From: Candidatus Rokuibacteriota bacterium
Lineage (GTDB): Bacteria; Bacteroidota; Bacteroidia; Flavobacteriales; Flavobacteriaceae
Direction of reading: 5' to 3'
DNA: 64,000 nt
NCBI GenBank assembly: GCA_900299425.1
Contig: OMJU01000030.1
Span: 1-64,000, forward strand
Position 1 is the stretch's first letter, and each line of letters starts with the position of its first letter. Both the position numbers and the translations under genes were made by a program. The notes under the pieces were generated by a model. It made no database searches, was not told the DNA's origin, and worked only from the letters and a program-made list of their open reading frames with translations. This document shows positions 40,736 to 50,455 of this stretch, in pieces.

Positions 40736-41281
40736 TCAATTCTTGATCACCTTATAAAGCACTTCGTTTTTGCGGTTAAAAACATCAAAAGGACTATTGT
40801 AAACCAGCAGTATAGGTTCGCCTGAAATTTCAAGCCCCTGACTAGCGGCAACTTCTTTTAGTTTTTTTGCGGCTTTTTTCTCGCGCCAATTCATAGAATA
40901 GCCCCCGTATTGGGTAGCCAGATAATAGCCCGTTTCTGACTCAAGAACTTTTACATTTGGCGAGATTGCCTTTGGGGTATTGTTTTTATTGTAAGCAGCA
41001 GGAAGCACAAATTGCATCACTGGCTCCCCGGAAGTATTACCCATTTGTACCGGTGTGGTCATCGCAATTTTTGTCCCCGTTTCATTGCCCCCTGAAATAT
41101 ATCGGAACAAGGATCCAAAATCGCCATTGCTTTGAATTTTCATCACAGGAGGATAAAAGCGTAATTCGGCTTCTTCGAAGTTTTGAATCAATTCATACGG
41201 TTGAGTTTCATATTTCTGAGCCATAATATTGCTGAAGTAAAACAAGGAGAGGAGCACGAATAGTGCAGTTCTTGAGTTCAT
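40736..41281 (-). CDS. SOUL-type heme-binding family protein
   Basis: YELIQNFEEAELRFYPPVMK, GTKIAMTTPVQM, SPFDVFNRKNEVLYKV. Confidence 0.85.
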   Translation of the reverse strand: MNSRTALFVLLSLFYFSNIMAQKYETQPYELIQNFEEAELRFYPPVMKIQSNGDFGSLFRYISGGNETGTKIAMTTPVQMGNTSGEPVMQFVLPAAYNKNNTPKAISPNVKVLESETGYYLATQYGGYSMNWREKKAAKKLKEVAASQGLEISGEPILLVYNSPFDVFNRKNEVLYKVIKN

Positions 41282-41379
41282 AATTTTTTCTTTTTCAGGT
41301 CAAAGATAATTCAAAGTCGGGGCTCTAACCATAGGAAATCGAAATATTTCAATTACCTTAGAGACATAATTATCTAAAA

Positions 41380-42261
41380 ATGAGTAAATTATATTCATTT
41401 CTTTTTTCCGTAGAAAATCGCGCGAAACTAGAGCGACTTACAGTGATCTTGGCAATTGTGGGCTTTTTCGCCCATTTAGCATTAATAGGACTCGCACAGT
41501 TTTGGCCTATTGAACTATTTGGGGGACAACTATTACAAAATCCGATCAACGCTATTTACACGCCGTTTTCATTTATTCTTATTTTCGAGATTTACTTGTT
41601 AATCTTCTATTTGCCGCGCTCGTTCAGCACGTCTCTTTTAAAGCAATTTGAAGTGATTTCGCTTATTATGGTGCGCCGCGTATTTGGAGACATTACCAAC
41701 ATTAATTTTGCTGAGATTGAAATCAGTAATCCGGGGTTTATCAAGCTTGTGATTGATTTGGGGGCCGTTTTGATTATGGCCTTGGCGATTTTGCTATTTA
41801 TAAAAGCCAAAAATAAACTCAAGGCTTACGGACAGCCCGACATGGATCCCAGTGAACAGAGATTTAATAGTTTAAAACGTCAAGTATCAGCAATACTACT
41901 GGTCCTCTTGGGGGGTATTTCATTGCTTCATTTAGTAGATTTTGCTGTGGTACAATTCACAGGAGAACATCTGGTGGCCTCATTTAATAATGACCTTGAT
42001 TCGATTTTTTACAAAGATTTCTTTACGGCCTTGATATTGGCCGATGTATTGATTTTACTGCTGTCTTACGCGCTATCGCAAGATTATTTTAAGCTGATCC
42101 GCAATACAGGATTCGTCATTACGACCGTTTTATTGCGCCTGTCTTTTGGCGCGTCCCAACCATTTGATGTGTTGTTGATTATTACCGGCGCGTTATTTGG
42201 GTATCTCATGCTTTTGATGTACATCGGGTACAGCCGAGAGACACAAGATCACAAAAGCTAG
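41380..42261 (+). CDS. hypothetical multi-pass membrane protein
   Basis: 293 aa, about 7 hydrophobic segments; no family recognised. Confidence 0.6.
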   Translation: MSKLYSFLFSVENRAKLERLTVILAIVGFFAHLALIGLAQFWPIELFGGQLLQNPINAIYTPFSFILIFEIYLLIFYLPRSFSTSLLKQFEVISLIMVRRVFGDITNINFAEIEISNPGFIKLVIDLGAVLIMALAILLFIKAKNKLKAYGQPDMDPSEQRFNSLKRQVSAILLVLLGGISLLHLVDFAVVQFTGEHLVASFNNDLDSIFYKDFFTALILADVLILLLSYALSQDYFKLIRNTGFVITTVLLRLSFGASQPFDVLLIITGALFGYLMLLMYIGYSRETQDHKS

Positions 42262-42373
42262 AATTCTTCAACTTTTTTAGCTGAACGACTATTTAATTTA
42301 GTTTAATTGCGTATTTCAATGTTACGTAATTGTTAATTTATTATTTTTGGATCATATTGCAGAATAAGGGAAA

Positions 42374-42823
42374 ATGAATTCAGAAAAACTTTCTTATCCC
42401 AAACAGTCTTGTGCTTGCGCCGTTTCTTTAGATCTTTTAGGAGATAAATGGTCCTTACTTATTATTCGCGATTTGTTTCGTGGAAAAAGTACTTATTCAG
42501 AATTTTTGAAAAAATCTGACGAGGGGATTGCGACAAACATTTTGGTAGATCGACTCAAAAATCTTGTAGCTATGGGTATAATTGATTTTATACGAAACCC
42601 ACGAGACAAAAAAATTAAAAAATACTTCTTGACCGATAGGGGAATTGACCTCTACCCGGTGATTTATGAACTGCAGTTTTGGACGCTCAAGCATGTAGAT
42701 TTTGACCATACGGACAACACCAAGAATTGGAATGATTTAATCAAGAATACATCGCCAGACGAGGTAATCAATCAATTCCAGAACGGATACAGAGCTTTGC
42801 GTCAGAGCGAGTTCGGTTTTTAA
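42374..42823 (+). CDS. HxlR family transcriptional regulator
   Basis: CACAVSLDLLGDKWSLLIIRDLFRGKSTYSEFLKKSDEGIATNILVDRLKNL. Confidence 0.93.
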   Translation: MNSEKLSYPKQSCACAVSLDLLGDKWSLLIIRDLFRGKSTYSEFLKKSDEGIATNILVDRLKNLVAMGIIDFIRNPRDKKIKKYFLTDRGIDLYPVIYELQFWTLKHVDFDHTDNTKNWNDLIKNTSPDEVINQFQNGYRALRQSEFGF

Positions 42824-42883
42824 GCACTTACTTAAATCTTCAATTTTTATTAACTTGACTTCAGATTCCAAAGAAGTTGAGTT

Positions 42884-44362
42884 ATGTCGCAATATATACT
42901 TTCCATAGATGCTGGAACAACCAGTTCAAGAGCCATCATTTTTGATCAATACGGAGCCCAAATCGCCCTAGCACAGCATGAGTTCACCCAAATATTTCCT
43001 CAGAAAGCATGGGTGGAGCACGACGCCTTAGAGATATGGGAGACCCAGCTCAAAGCCATTAAAGAGACCATAGAAAAGGCTGGAATTCGTCCCGAGGATA
43101 TTTCAGCTATAGGGATCACCAATCAGCGGGAAACCACGGTCATCTGGGATCGCAAAACAGGCGCGCCGGTGTATAATGCCATCGTCTGGCAAGATCGCCG
43201 CACTGCAGACTATTGCCAAGAATTAAGCAGCGCAGGTCACGCGCAAACTTTTTTAGATAAAACAGGTCTGGTCATCGACGCCTATTTCTCGGGTACCAAG
43301 GTCAAGTGGATTTTAGACAGTGATCCTGAATTGCGCCAGCGCGCGGAACAAGGGGAATTGGCTTTTGGGACTATAGACAGTTGGCTTATTTGGCAGCTCA
43401 CTGGGGGCCAGACTCACGTCACCGATGTCACCAATGCCAGTAGAACCCTGATGTATAATATTCATGAGCTGTGCTGGGACCAGGAGCTCTTGTCGATTCT
43501 GGAAGTACCCGAGGCGCTTTTGCCCGAGGTCAAGTCTTCTTCTGAGGTGGTCGGTCATACGGATAACGCATTGTTGGGCGCTCGTATTCCTATTGCTGGG
43601 GTCGCTGGCGATCAACAATCGGCCCTATTTGGGCAACTGTGTCTTGAACCAGGGACCGTTAAAAACACCTACGGCACCGGCTGTTTTTGCATCATGAACA
43701 CTGGGGATACGCCAGTAGTGTCAAAAAATAAAATGCTCACGACCATCGCCTGGCAAATCGGTGGTAAAGTCACCTATGCCATAGAAGGTAGTGTATTCAC
43801 TGCAGGATCTTTGGTGCAATGGTTGCGTGATCAATTGCATATGATCGAAAAATCAGCCGATATTGAGGCCCTCGCGGCATCGGTAGAACACAGTGATGGA
43901 GTAACCTTTATACCCGCACTATCTGGACTCGGCGCCCCTTATTGGGACCCCTACGCTACAGGAACGATTTTTGGGATTACTCGAGGTACGGCTCAGGGAC
44001 ATATCGCCAGAGCCGCTCTTGAGGCTATTGCACTAAGATCACGGGATATTATTTTAGAAATGCAAAAAGACGCTGGAGTTGATTTTAAAACTTTAAAGGT
44101 TGATGGTGGAGCCAGCAATAACGATTTACTGATGCAAATTCAGGCCGATCTGCTCAGTGCCCAAGTCATAAGACCAAGGGAGACGGAAACCACTGCACTT
44201 GGAGCCGCTTTTCTGGCGGGATTGGCTGTGGGCGTTTGGACATCGCTACAAGCCTTGGAGGCCATGTGGCACAGCGACCGCGTGTTTACGCCCACTCCAA
44301 ACGAGTCCACTCAGGAAGTCATCAATTTATGGCACGAGCGCATCACCAGAATTTTATCTTAA
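42884..44362 (+). CDS. glpK: glycerol kinase
   Basis: LSIDAGTTSSRAIIFD, GITNQRETTVIWDRKTG, KNTYGTGCFCIMNTG. Confidence 0.97.
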   Translation: MSQYILSIDAGTTSSRAIIFDQYGAQIALAQHEFTQIFPQKAWVEHDALEIWETQLKAIKETIEKAGIRPEDISAIGITNQRETTVIWDRKTGAPVYNAIVWQDRRTADYCQELSSAGHAQTFLDKTGLVIDAYFSGTKVKWILDSDPELRQRAEQGELAFGTIDSWLIWQLTGGQTHVTDVTNASRTLMYNIHELCWDQELLSILEVPEALLPEVKSSSEVVGHTDNALLGARIPIAGVAGDQQSALFGQLCLEPGTVKNTYGTGCFCIMNTGDTPVVSKNKMLTTIAWQIGGKVTYAIEGSVFTAGSLVQWLRDQLHMIEKSADIEALAASVEHSDGVTFIPALSGLGAPYWDPYATGTIFGITRGTAQGHIARAALEAIALRSRDIILEMQKDAGVDFKTLKVDGGASNNDLLMQIQADLLSAQVIRPRETETTALGAAFLAGLAVGVWTSLQALEAMWHSDRVFTPTPNESTQEVINLWHERITRILS

Positions 44363-45913
44363 ATGCGGCGATCAGTCCACAAAGAGCGCGTAAAATCACA
44401 AAGCCAATGGGATGTAGTCATTATTGGAGGAGGGGCTAGTGGTCTAGGTATCGCAGTGGATGCCGCGAATCGCGGATATCGCACACTGCTTATGGAACGC
44501 CATGATTTTGCCAAAGGCACCTCTTCACGAAGCACAAAACTCGTACATGGAGGCGTGCGCTACCTACAAAACGGCGATGTTTCGCTAGTCATTGAAGCAC
44601 TCAAAGAACGTGGGATAATGAAACAAAACGCACCGCACTTGGTGCGTGATATGAGTTTTGTTATCCCAATTTATTCCTGGTGGAATGGTCCATTTTACAG
44701 CGTTGGTCTCAAGATATACGACATGATGGCTGGGGATTTGGGGCTCGGAAAATCTCAGTGGCTGAGCAAAAAGCAAACCACAGATATGATTCAAAATGTG
44801 AATCAAGATGAACTGCGTGGCGGAGTGGTGTATTACGACGGCCAATTCGACGACGCGCGTATGGCCATAAGCCTAGCATTGACTGCTGATTCCCTCGGAG
44901 CAAGCTTGTTAAATTACGCTGAGGTTATCCGTATAAAAAAACAAAATGGACTGGTCAGTGGTGTGACCTTTCAGGACGCAGTTAGCGGAGAAGACTTTGA
45001 GATTTCCGCTTCTGTGGTGATCAACGCCACGGGGGTGTTCAGTGATGCGATCATGGCAATGGACGACCCAAAAGCGAAACCCAGAATTACCCCAAGCCAG
45101 GGGATACATTTGGTCTTAGACCGGACTTTTTTAAAGGGCAACCATGCCATTATGATTCCGCAAACTTCAGATGGACGCGTGCTTTTTGCTGTGCCTTGGC
45201 ATGATCATGTCATCCTTGGCACTACGGATACCCTAATTGAGGCACCTTTGTCAGAACCCGAGGCCTTAGATCAGGAAATCGACTTTGTCTTAAATAATGC
45301 CGCCCAGTATATGCATAAAAAGCCCACTCGCGAAGACATCAAAAGTGTATTTGCTGGATTACGCCCCTTGGCTGCCAGTGCGGTGAAGGAGGGCAAAACC
45401 AAAGAGATTTCTCGGCATCACAAAGTACACGTCAGCACCAGTGGTCTGGTGAGTGTATTAGGGGGAAAGTGGACCACCTACCGCAAAATGGCAGAAGACA
45501 CATTGAATGCGGCGGCGATGGTCGGGGGTTTGCCTACCAAAAAATGCAAAACACGAAAGTTAAAGCTCTTCGGTTATCAAGCGGGGCTTTCGTTCGATGA
45601 TCCGCTTCATATTTATGGCAGTGAACGGACTAAAGTTTTAAACCAAGGTCCTGAAAGTCAAAACAAATCATTGAGTGATAAGTACTATATTAGTAAAAAT
45701 CAAATTTTATACAGCATGCGTTATGAAATGGCCATGCGTCTTGAAGATGTTATCGCCAGAAGGGTGAGAGCTCTATTTTTAGATGCTCGTGAAACGCAGC
45801 GATTGCTGCCGGAAATCGCTCAAATAATGGCAGAGGAACTCCATAAAGATGCCAAATGGATCAAAGATGAAATAAAGCATACCGAACAGATATTAAAAAC
45901 CTATTTATTATGA
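44363..45913 (+). CDS. glpD: glycerol-3-phosphate dehydrogenase
   Basis: DVVIIGGGASGLGIAVDAANRGYRTLLMERHDFAKGTSSRSTKLVHGGVRYL. Confidence 0.96.
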   Translation: MRRSVHKERVKSQSQWDVVIIGGGASGLGIAVDAANRGYRTLLMERHDFAKGTSSRSTKLVHGGVRYLQNGDVSLVIEALKERGIMKQNAPHLVRDMSFVIPIYSWWNGPFYSVGLKIYDMMAGDLGLGKSQWLSKKQTTDMIQNVNQDELRGGVVYYDGQFDDARMAISLALTADSLGASLLNYAEVIRIKKQNGLVSGVTFQDAVSGEDFEISASVVINATGVFSDAIMAMDDPKAKPRITPSQGIHLVLDRTFLKGNHAIMIPQTSDGRVLFAVPWHDHVILGTTDTLIEAPLSEPEALDQEIDFVLNNAAQYMHKKPTREDIKSVFAGLRPLAASAVKEGKTKEISRHHKVHVSTSGLVSVLGGKWTTYRKMAEDTLNAAAMVGGLPTKKCKTRKLKLFGYQAGLSFDDPLHIYGSERTKVLNQGPESQNKSLSDKYYISKNQILYSMRYEMAMRLEDVIARRVRALFLDARETQRLLPEIAQIMAEELHKDAKWIKDEIKHTEQILKTYLL

Positions 45914-46656
45914 TAAATCCTTACATAGCTGAATTTATTGGCACCGCCATATTGCTTTTATTGGGTATGGGGGTCGTGGCAAACGTCAACCTCAAAAAGA
46001 CCATTGGCTCAGGTCAAACGCCATGGGTATTGATCACCAGCGCTTGGGGGTTTGCTGTATTTGTGGCCGTATTCATTACTGGACAATTTAGCGGAGCACA
46101 TTTGAACCCCGCAGTAACCATAGGACTCGCTGTGGCAGGAAAGTTCGCCTGGCAAATGGCCGCAGGATATATTTTGGCCCAAGTTTTAGGGGCTATGGCC
46201 GGGAGCTGGCTGGCTTATGTTCTATATATTGATCATTACAGGGTTACAGAAGATGTAGATGTGGTACGCAGCACATTTTGCACTGGGCCAGCGGTAAGAA
46301 ATTTAAAAAACAACCTGTTTAGTGAGGCTTTAGGGACCTTTATGTTGGTCTTTGGGGTGCTCTTTATTGCCGGGCCGAGCATATCAATAGACGGCGCTGA
46401 GGTGACTAACTTTGGCATTGGTTCGCTCGATGCCTTACCTGTAGGCATCCTGGTTTGGGTCATCGGTATGGGTCTAGGAGGGACCACGGGTTATGCCATA
46501 AACCCTGCTCGTGATTTTGGGCCGCGTCTGGTACATCACCTAATTCCGATGCGCCAAAAAAATTCGGATTGGCCTTACGCTTGGATTCCCGTTATAGGGC
46601 CATTTATAGGAGGAGCAGTAGCCGGATTATTATATCTGCTCTTAACTGCCAGCTAG
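45910..46656 (+). CDS. glpF: glycerol uptake facilitator / MIP family aquaporin
   Basis: SGAHLNPAVTIGLA and NPARDFGPRL NPA motifs; ATGA overlap with glpD. Confidence 0.96.
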   Translation: MINPYIAEFIGTAILLLLGMGVVANVNLKKTIGSGQTPWVLITSAWGFAVFVAVFITGQFSGAHLNPAVTIGLAVAGKFAWQMAAGYILAQVLGAMAGSWLAYVLYIDHYRVTEDVDVVRSTFCTGPAVRNLKNNLFSEALGTFMLVFGVLFIAGPSISIDGAEVTNFGIGSLDALPVGILVWVIGMGLGGTTGYAINPARDFGPRLVHHLIPMRQKNSDWPYAWIPVIGPFIGGAVAGLLYLLLTAS

Positions 46657-46923
46657 CGGACTACCAAAAATACCGACGGCCAGTTCAGCCCAGATGAGCA
46701 AAAACACCAAGATTACAGTGGCGATATAAGCCCTGCGATTTGGGCTTTGTGTGAACTTTTTAAGCACAAAACTTATCCCAAGACCAAGGCTCAATAATAG
46801 GACGCTCATGATTGTAAAATCGAACCATGACCAGTTCACCTCAGCACTGACTAGGTTGCCGATAAATGGTATTATTAATAAAAATAGGGGATGGTAAAAT
46901 TTGAATTTATAAGAACTGAGCAT
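46642..46923 (-). CDS. small membrane hypothetical protein
   Basis: 93 aa with three hydrophobic segments, convergent with glpF. Confidence 0.5.
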   Translation of the reverse strand: MLSSYKFKFYHPLFLLIIPFIGNLVSAEVNWSWFDFTIMSVLLLSLGLGISFVLKKFTQSPNRRAYIATVILVFLLIWAELAVGIFGSPLAGS

Positions 46924-46990
46924 AAGGAAATAAAGGTTAGGTTGAGCGCTAAATTAGTATAATTTCAAACCAGTTGGATAAACATTAAGA

Positions 46991-47149
46991 CTAATTTGTG
47001 ATTCCCATAGGCCGGCTCGACAAGGCCATCAGTAACAGGGTTCGCTGGATAATGTCATCGGTAATGGCGACCATCTGGACAGGACTATCGATAATGCACA
47101 TGCCAGCTTTGGCTGTAAAAACTGAGTGTTGATTTCTATACTCTATGGC
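46991..47149 (-). pseudogene. N-terminally truncated reading frame (fossil fragment)
   Basis: Minus strand AIEYRNQHSVFTAKAGMCIIDSPVQMVAITDDIIQRTLLLMALSSRPMGITN*; coding-like composition, no plausible start. Confidence 0.35.
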
Positions 47150-47157
47150 AAATAGAA

Positions 47158-47178
47158 AAAGCCCCAAAACGGGGCTTT
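47158..47178 (-). terminator. intrinsic terminator after PEGA-domain gene
   Basis: AAAGCCCC-GTTTT-GGGGCTTTTT on minus strand, perfect 8-bp stem. Confidence 0.9.
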
Positions 47179-47205
47179 AAATTATTGTCGAATATGCTCT
47201 TGTGT

Positions 47206-47856
47206 TTATGAGCGCTGTTGCACCTCTTCTATGAGCGCAGCATAACGCTTTAAGATACGGGTCCAAGGCTTATACTTTTCATCGTCTTTGGGGCTGGTTT
47301 GTCCTTCAGCACGTTCTGAAACCACCTTGATGGAGAACTCCAATGGATTTTCTCTCGTCATACGGTAAATGACCCGTGTTCTAATTGTATATCCTTTAAA
47401 TGTGGCAACCACCCATGATGTTCTGAGGTAGTATACGTCGGTGTCGTTGACTTCCATGGCATCAAAATAATTGGATATCAAACGAAATGCATTTTTCCAG
47501 ACTTGCTCGACATCCTTACTTTTTGGATTTATGATAATGTCATTATTGGCGAAATCCGATTGCACACTGGCCTCGAAGGAATCGTCAACACCGAGTTCAA
47601 TATACTCTGTTTTTTCAATTCGTGGCATGCCCTTTATTTTGCAATACTCTTTGGTCTGTGACAGGTAACCTGTAGCACTGACTTGTACTGTAATGCATTC
47701 ATTTCTTGGGATTTTTATCCCACCAACTTCCCCTTGGCCTACAAGTTTTCCGTCGATAAATATGTCTGCAGAAGGAACGTTGGTTCTAATTGTTGATTTT
47801 TGACCATATACGCCAAAAGTAAGAGTTATGGCTAATAAAGTGAGTAAATGTTTCAT
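47206..47856 (-). CDS. PEGA domain-containing secreted protein
   Basis: Signal peptide, TNVPSADIFIDGKLVGQGEVGGIKIPRNECITVQVSATGYLSQTKEY is PEGA-like. Confidence 0.8.
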   Translation of the reverse strand: MKHLLTLLAITLTFGVYGQKSTIRTNVPSADIFIDGKLVGQGEVGGIKIPRNECITVQVSATGYLSQTKEYCKIKGMPRIEKTEYIELGVDDSFEASVQSDFANNDIIINPKSKDVEQVWKNAFRLISNYFDAMEVNDTDVYYLRTSWVVATFKGYTIRTRVIYRMTRENPLEFSIKVVSERAEGQTSPKDDEKYKPWTRILKRYAALIEEVQQRS

Positions 47857-47874
47857 GATGTGGTTTTAGTAGAT

Positions 47875-48119
47875 TTAGTTCAAGACAAGTGACAAATAAT
47901 TTTGAAAAAACTCAATCGTATCCATGCTTTTCAGCTCTTTTAAGGTGATTTTAAGATCATACAATGCGCTTTGAATAAGTTCATGGGTGGTTTTAAATTG
48001 AAGAGCGCTTTAATGATTTGGTTATTTTTTCGTACTTTTTACCCATCTTCCAATAAAATAAAGCCTGTTGAAGGCTCTTTTCCGTTCTAATTTTTTCTTT
48101 AAGAGCCTCAAAGGCTAAA
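47875..48119 (-). pseudogene. frameshifted small coding remnant abutting gapN
   Basis: Two frames joined by one indel near [47 protein letters not shown] / ALQFKTTHELIQSALYDLKITLKELKSMDTIEFFQNYLSLVLN*. Confidence 0.5.
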
Positions 48120-49724
48120 ATGTCTTTTATGAAACCAACGACTGTTACCGTGCCCGAAGAGTTCACTTTGGAGCCAATTACGCTAAATCAATATGTCCTT
48201 GATGGCCAAGTAAAAACTTGGAATGGACCCACCACCGAGGTCTATTCCTCAATAGAAACCCTTGATCAATCAGGTCAATTGGGGCCAACCTATCTTGGGC
48301 AGGTGAGTGCCATGGATGAGGAGTCTGCTCTGGAGGCCATCCGCTCATCAGTTAAAGCATTTGACCGGGGTATGGGGGAGTGGCCCACCATGCGCGTAAC
48401 GGACCGCATTAAGTGTATGGAAGATTTTGCCGCAAAAATGGTGACCAAACGCGATGAGGTGGTGAAATTATTAATGTGGGAGATTGGCAAGAATTACAAC
48501 GACTCCCAGAAAGAATTTGATCGTACCGTAGATTACATTTACGACACTATAGAGGCTTGTAAGGATTTTGACCGAAAGGGGGCTCGCTTTTTGAACGACA
48601 GTGATGTACGCGCCCATATTAGACGAGGACCTTTGGGTATCGTTTTGTGCTTAGGGCCTTATAATTATCCGCTCAATGAGACTTTTTCGTTGCTCATACC
48701 AGCCATAATTATGGGCAATACGACCATTTTCAAGCCTGCCAAACTCGGCGTATTGCTCATAGGTCCTTTACTTGAGGCTTTTGCGACGAGTTTTCCAAAG
48801 GGCGTGGTCAATGTACTTTTTGGACGTGGTCGAGCAGTAGCTTCCCCAATTATGAAATCTGGCCATATCGACGTTCTTGCCCTTATCGGCCATAGTTCAT
48901 CGGCTATTGCACTGCAAGATTTACACCCAAATAAAAATCGTTTGCGTTTGGTTCTTGGACTGGAGGCGAAAAACCCTGGAATCATCTTGCCCAGTGCCGA
49001 TTTGCAAAATGCGGTTTCGGAGTGTATTTCAGGCACGCTTTCCTTCAATGGACAGCGCTGTACGGCACTGAAAATTCTCTACGTACACAAAGCCATCAAA
49101 GATCAATTTTTATCTGCTTTTTCGGATGCTGTGGATGCCCTACAGTTGGGCATGCCTTGGGAAAACACACTGCTCACGCCGCTTCCTGAGCCGCATAAAC
49201 CAGACTACATTCAGTCACTCATTGATGATGCCTTAGACAAAGGAGCCAAAATCATCAATAAACGTGGCGGTGAGCGCAGTAGCAATTTTATATTTCCAGC
49301 GGTATTGTATCCAGTGACCAAGGACATGAAAATCTATCACGAGGAACAATTTGGACCTGTGATCCCTGTGCGAGATTTTGAAGACATACAGCTACCATTA
49401 GAAGACATGGCCCAGAGCAATTATGGGCAACAGGTGAGTGTATTCGGAACTAATTCTGCAGAGCTTGCGCCCTTGATCGATTACTTAGTTAATTTGGTGT
49501 GTCGTGTTAATCTAAATAGTGCGTGCCAGCGGGGACCAGACACTTATCCATTTACTGGGCGAAAAGATTCTGCAGTAAGTACACTTAGTGTTCATGATGC
49601 TTTGCGTTCATTCTCGATTCGAACATTTTTGGCAGCAAAAGATAACGCCTTGAATAAGGGGATTATAAACGATATGCTCCGCGAGCGCCAAAGCAATTTT
49701 GTAACGACGGACTACATTCTTTAA
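48120..49724 (+). CDS. gapN: NADP-dependent glyceraldehyde-3-phosphate dehydrogenase (aldehyde dehydrogenase family)
   Basis: [62 protein letters not shown]. Confidence 0.85.
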   Translation: MSFMKPTTVTVPEEFTLEPITLNQYVLDGQVKTWNGPTTEVYSSIETLDQSGQLGPTYLGQVSAMDEESALEAIRSSVKAFDRGMGEWPTMRVTDRIKCMEDFAAKMVTKRDEVVKLLMWEIGKNYNDSQKEFDRTVDYIYDTIEACKDFDRKGARFLNDSDVRAHIRRGPLGIVLCLGPYNYPLNETFSLLIPAIIMGNTTIFKPAKLGVLLIGPLLEAFATSFPKGVVNVLFGRGRAVASPIMKSGHIDVLALIGHSSSAIALQDLHPNKNRLRLVLGLEAKNPGIILPSADLQNAVSECISGTLSFNGQRCTALKILYVHKAIKDQFLSAFSDAVDALQLGMPWENTLLTPLPEPHKPDYIQSLIDDALDKGAKIINKRGGERSSNFIFPAVLYPVTKDMKIYHEEQFGPVIPVRDFEDIQLPLEDMAQSNYGQQVSVFGTNSAELAPLIDYLVNLVCRVNLNSACQRGPDTYPFTGRKDSAVSTLSVHDALRSFSIRTFLAAKDNALNKGIINDMLRERQSNFVTTDYIL

Positions 49725-49817
49725 TTTTAAATCACGGGGCTTATGGGTCATTTACCCGGCACTTTATTAATTATCCTCAACTAAATCTACTTTTGAAATA
49801 ATAGATATTATTGGCCT

Positions 49818-50444
49818 ATGAGGGGATCAGTTTTGTGTTTTGGCGATTCAAATACCTGGGGTTATAATCCAAAGGATGGATCGCGCTATCCGGCCCATGT
49901 TAGATGGACTGGGATCTTACAGCAAAAACTTGGGCAGGATTTTACGGTAATTGAAGAAGGGCTCAATGGGCGGACCACAACAATTAATGAACTTGAGCGT
50001 CCCATGCGCAGTGCCGCCGATATCTTACCGGTGCTGATTGAAAGTCATCGTCCTTTGGACGTTATTGTACTTATGTTGGGAACCAATGATTTAAAAACTC
50101 ATTTTGATCGCTCTTCTGAGCAAATCGCGAATGATCTCTCGGGTTTATGTGCCGTGATCAAACAACATCCGATGCTCTTAGATCATCCGCCCAAGCTTAT
50201 TTTGGCTGAGCCTACTGGGGCTGATCTCAGTAGTCCCGCCTTACCCGAGTGGTTTGAGCACGCCGAGGCCAAATGGAAGGGTTTAATCGCACTTATGCCT
50301 GCTATCGCTCGAGAACATCAGGCACTCTATGTGGAGACCAATAAGATTATTGAGCTCAATTTTTCGGATAGTTTACACTGGTCGCCTGAGCAACACGCAT
50401 TATTTTCTCAAGAAGTTTTTATGCAAATTAAATCCTCTGTTTAA
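49818..50444 (+). CDS. SGNH/GDSL hydrolase
   Basis: LCFGDSNTWGYNP, EEGLNGRTT, VLMLGTNDLK, DSLHWSPEQH. Confidence 0.92.
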   Translation: MRGSVLCFGDSNTWGYNPKDGSRYPAHVRWTGILQQKLGQDFTVIEEGLNGRTTTINELERPMRSAADILPVLIESHRPLDVIVLMLGTNDLKTHFDRSSEQIANDLSGLCAVIKQHPMLLDHPPKLILAEPTGADLSSPALPEWFEHAEAKWKGLIALMPAIAREHQALYVETNKIIELNFSDSLHWSPEQHALFSQEVFMQIKSSV

Positions 50445-50455
50445 TGGGCACGAAT

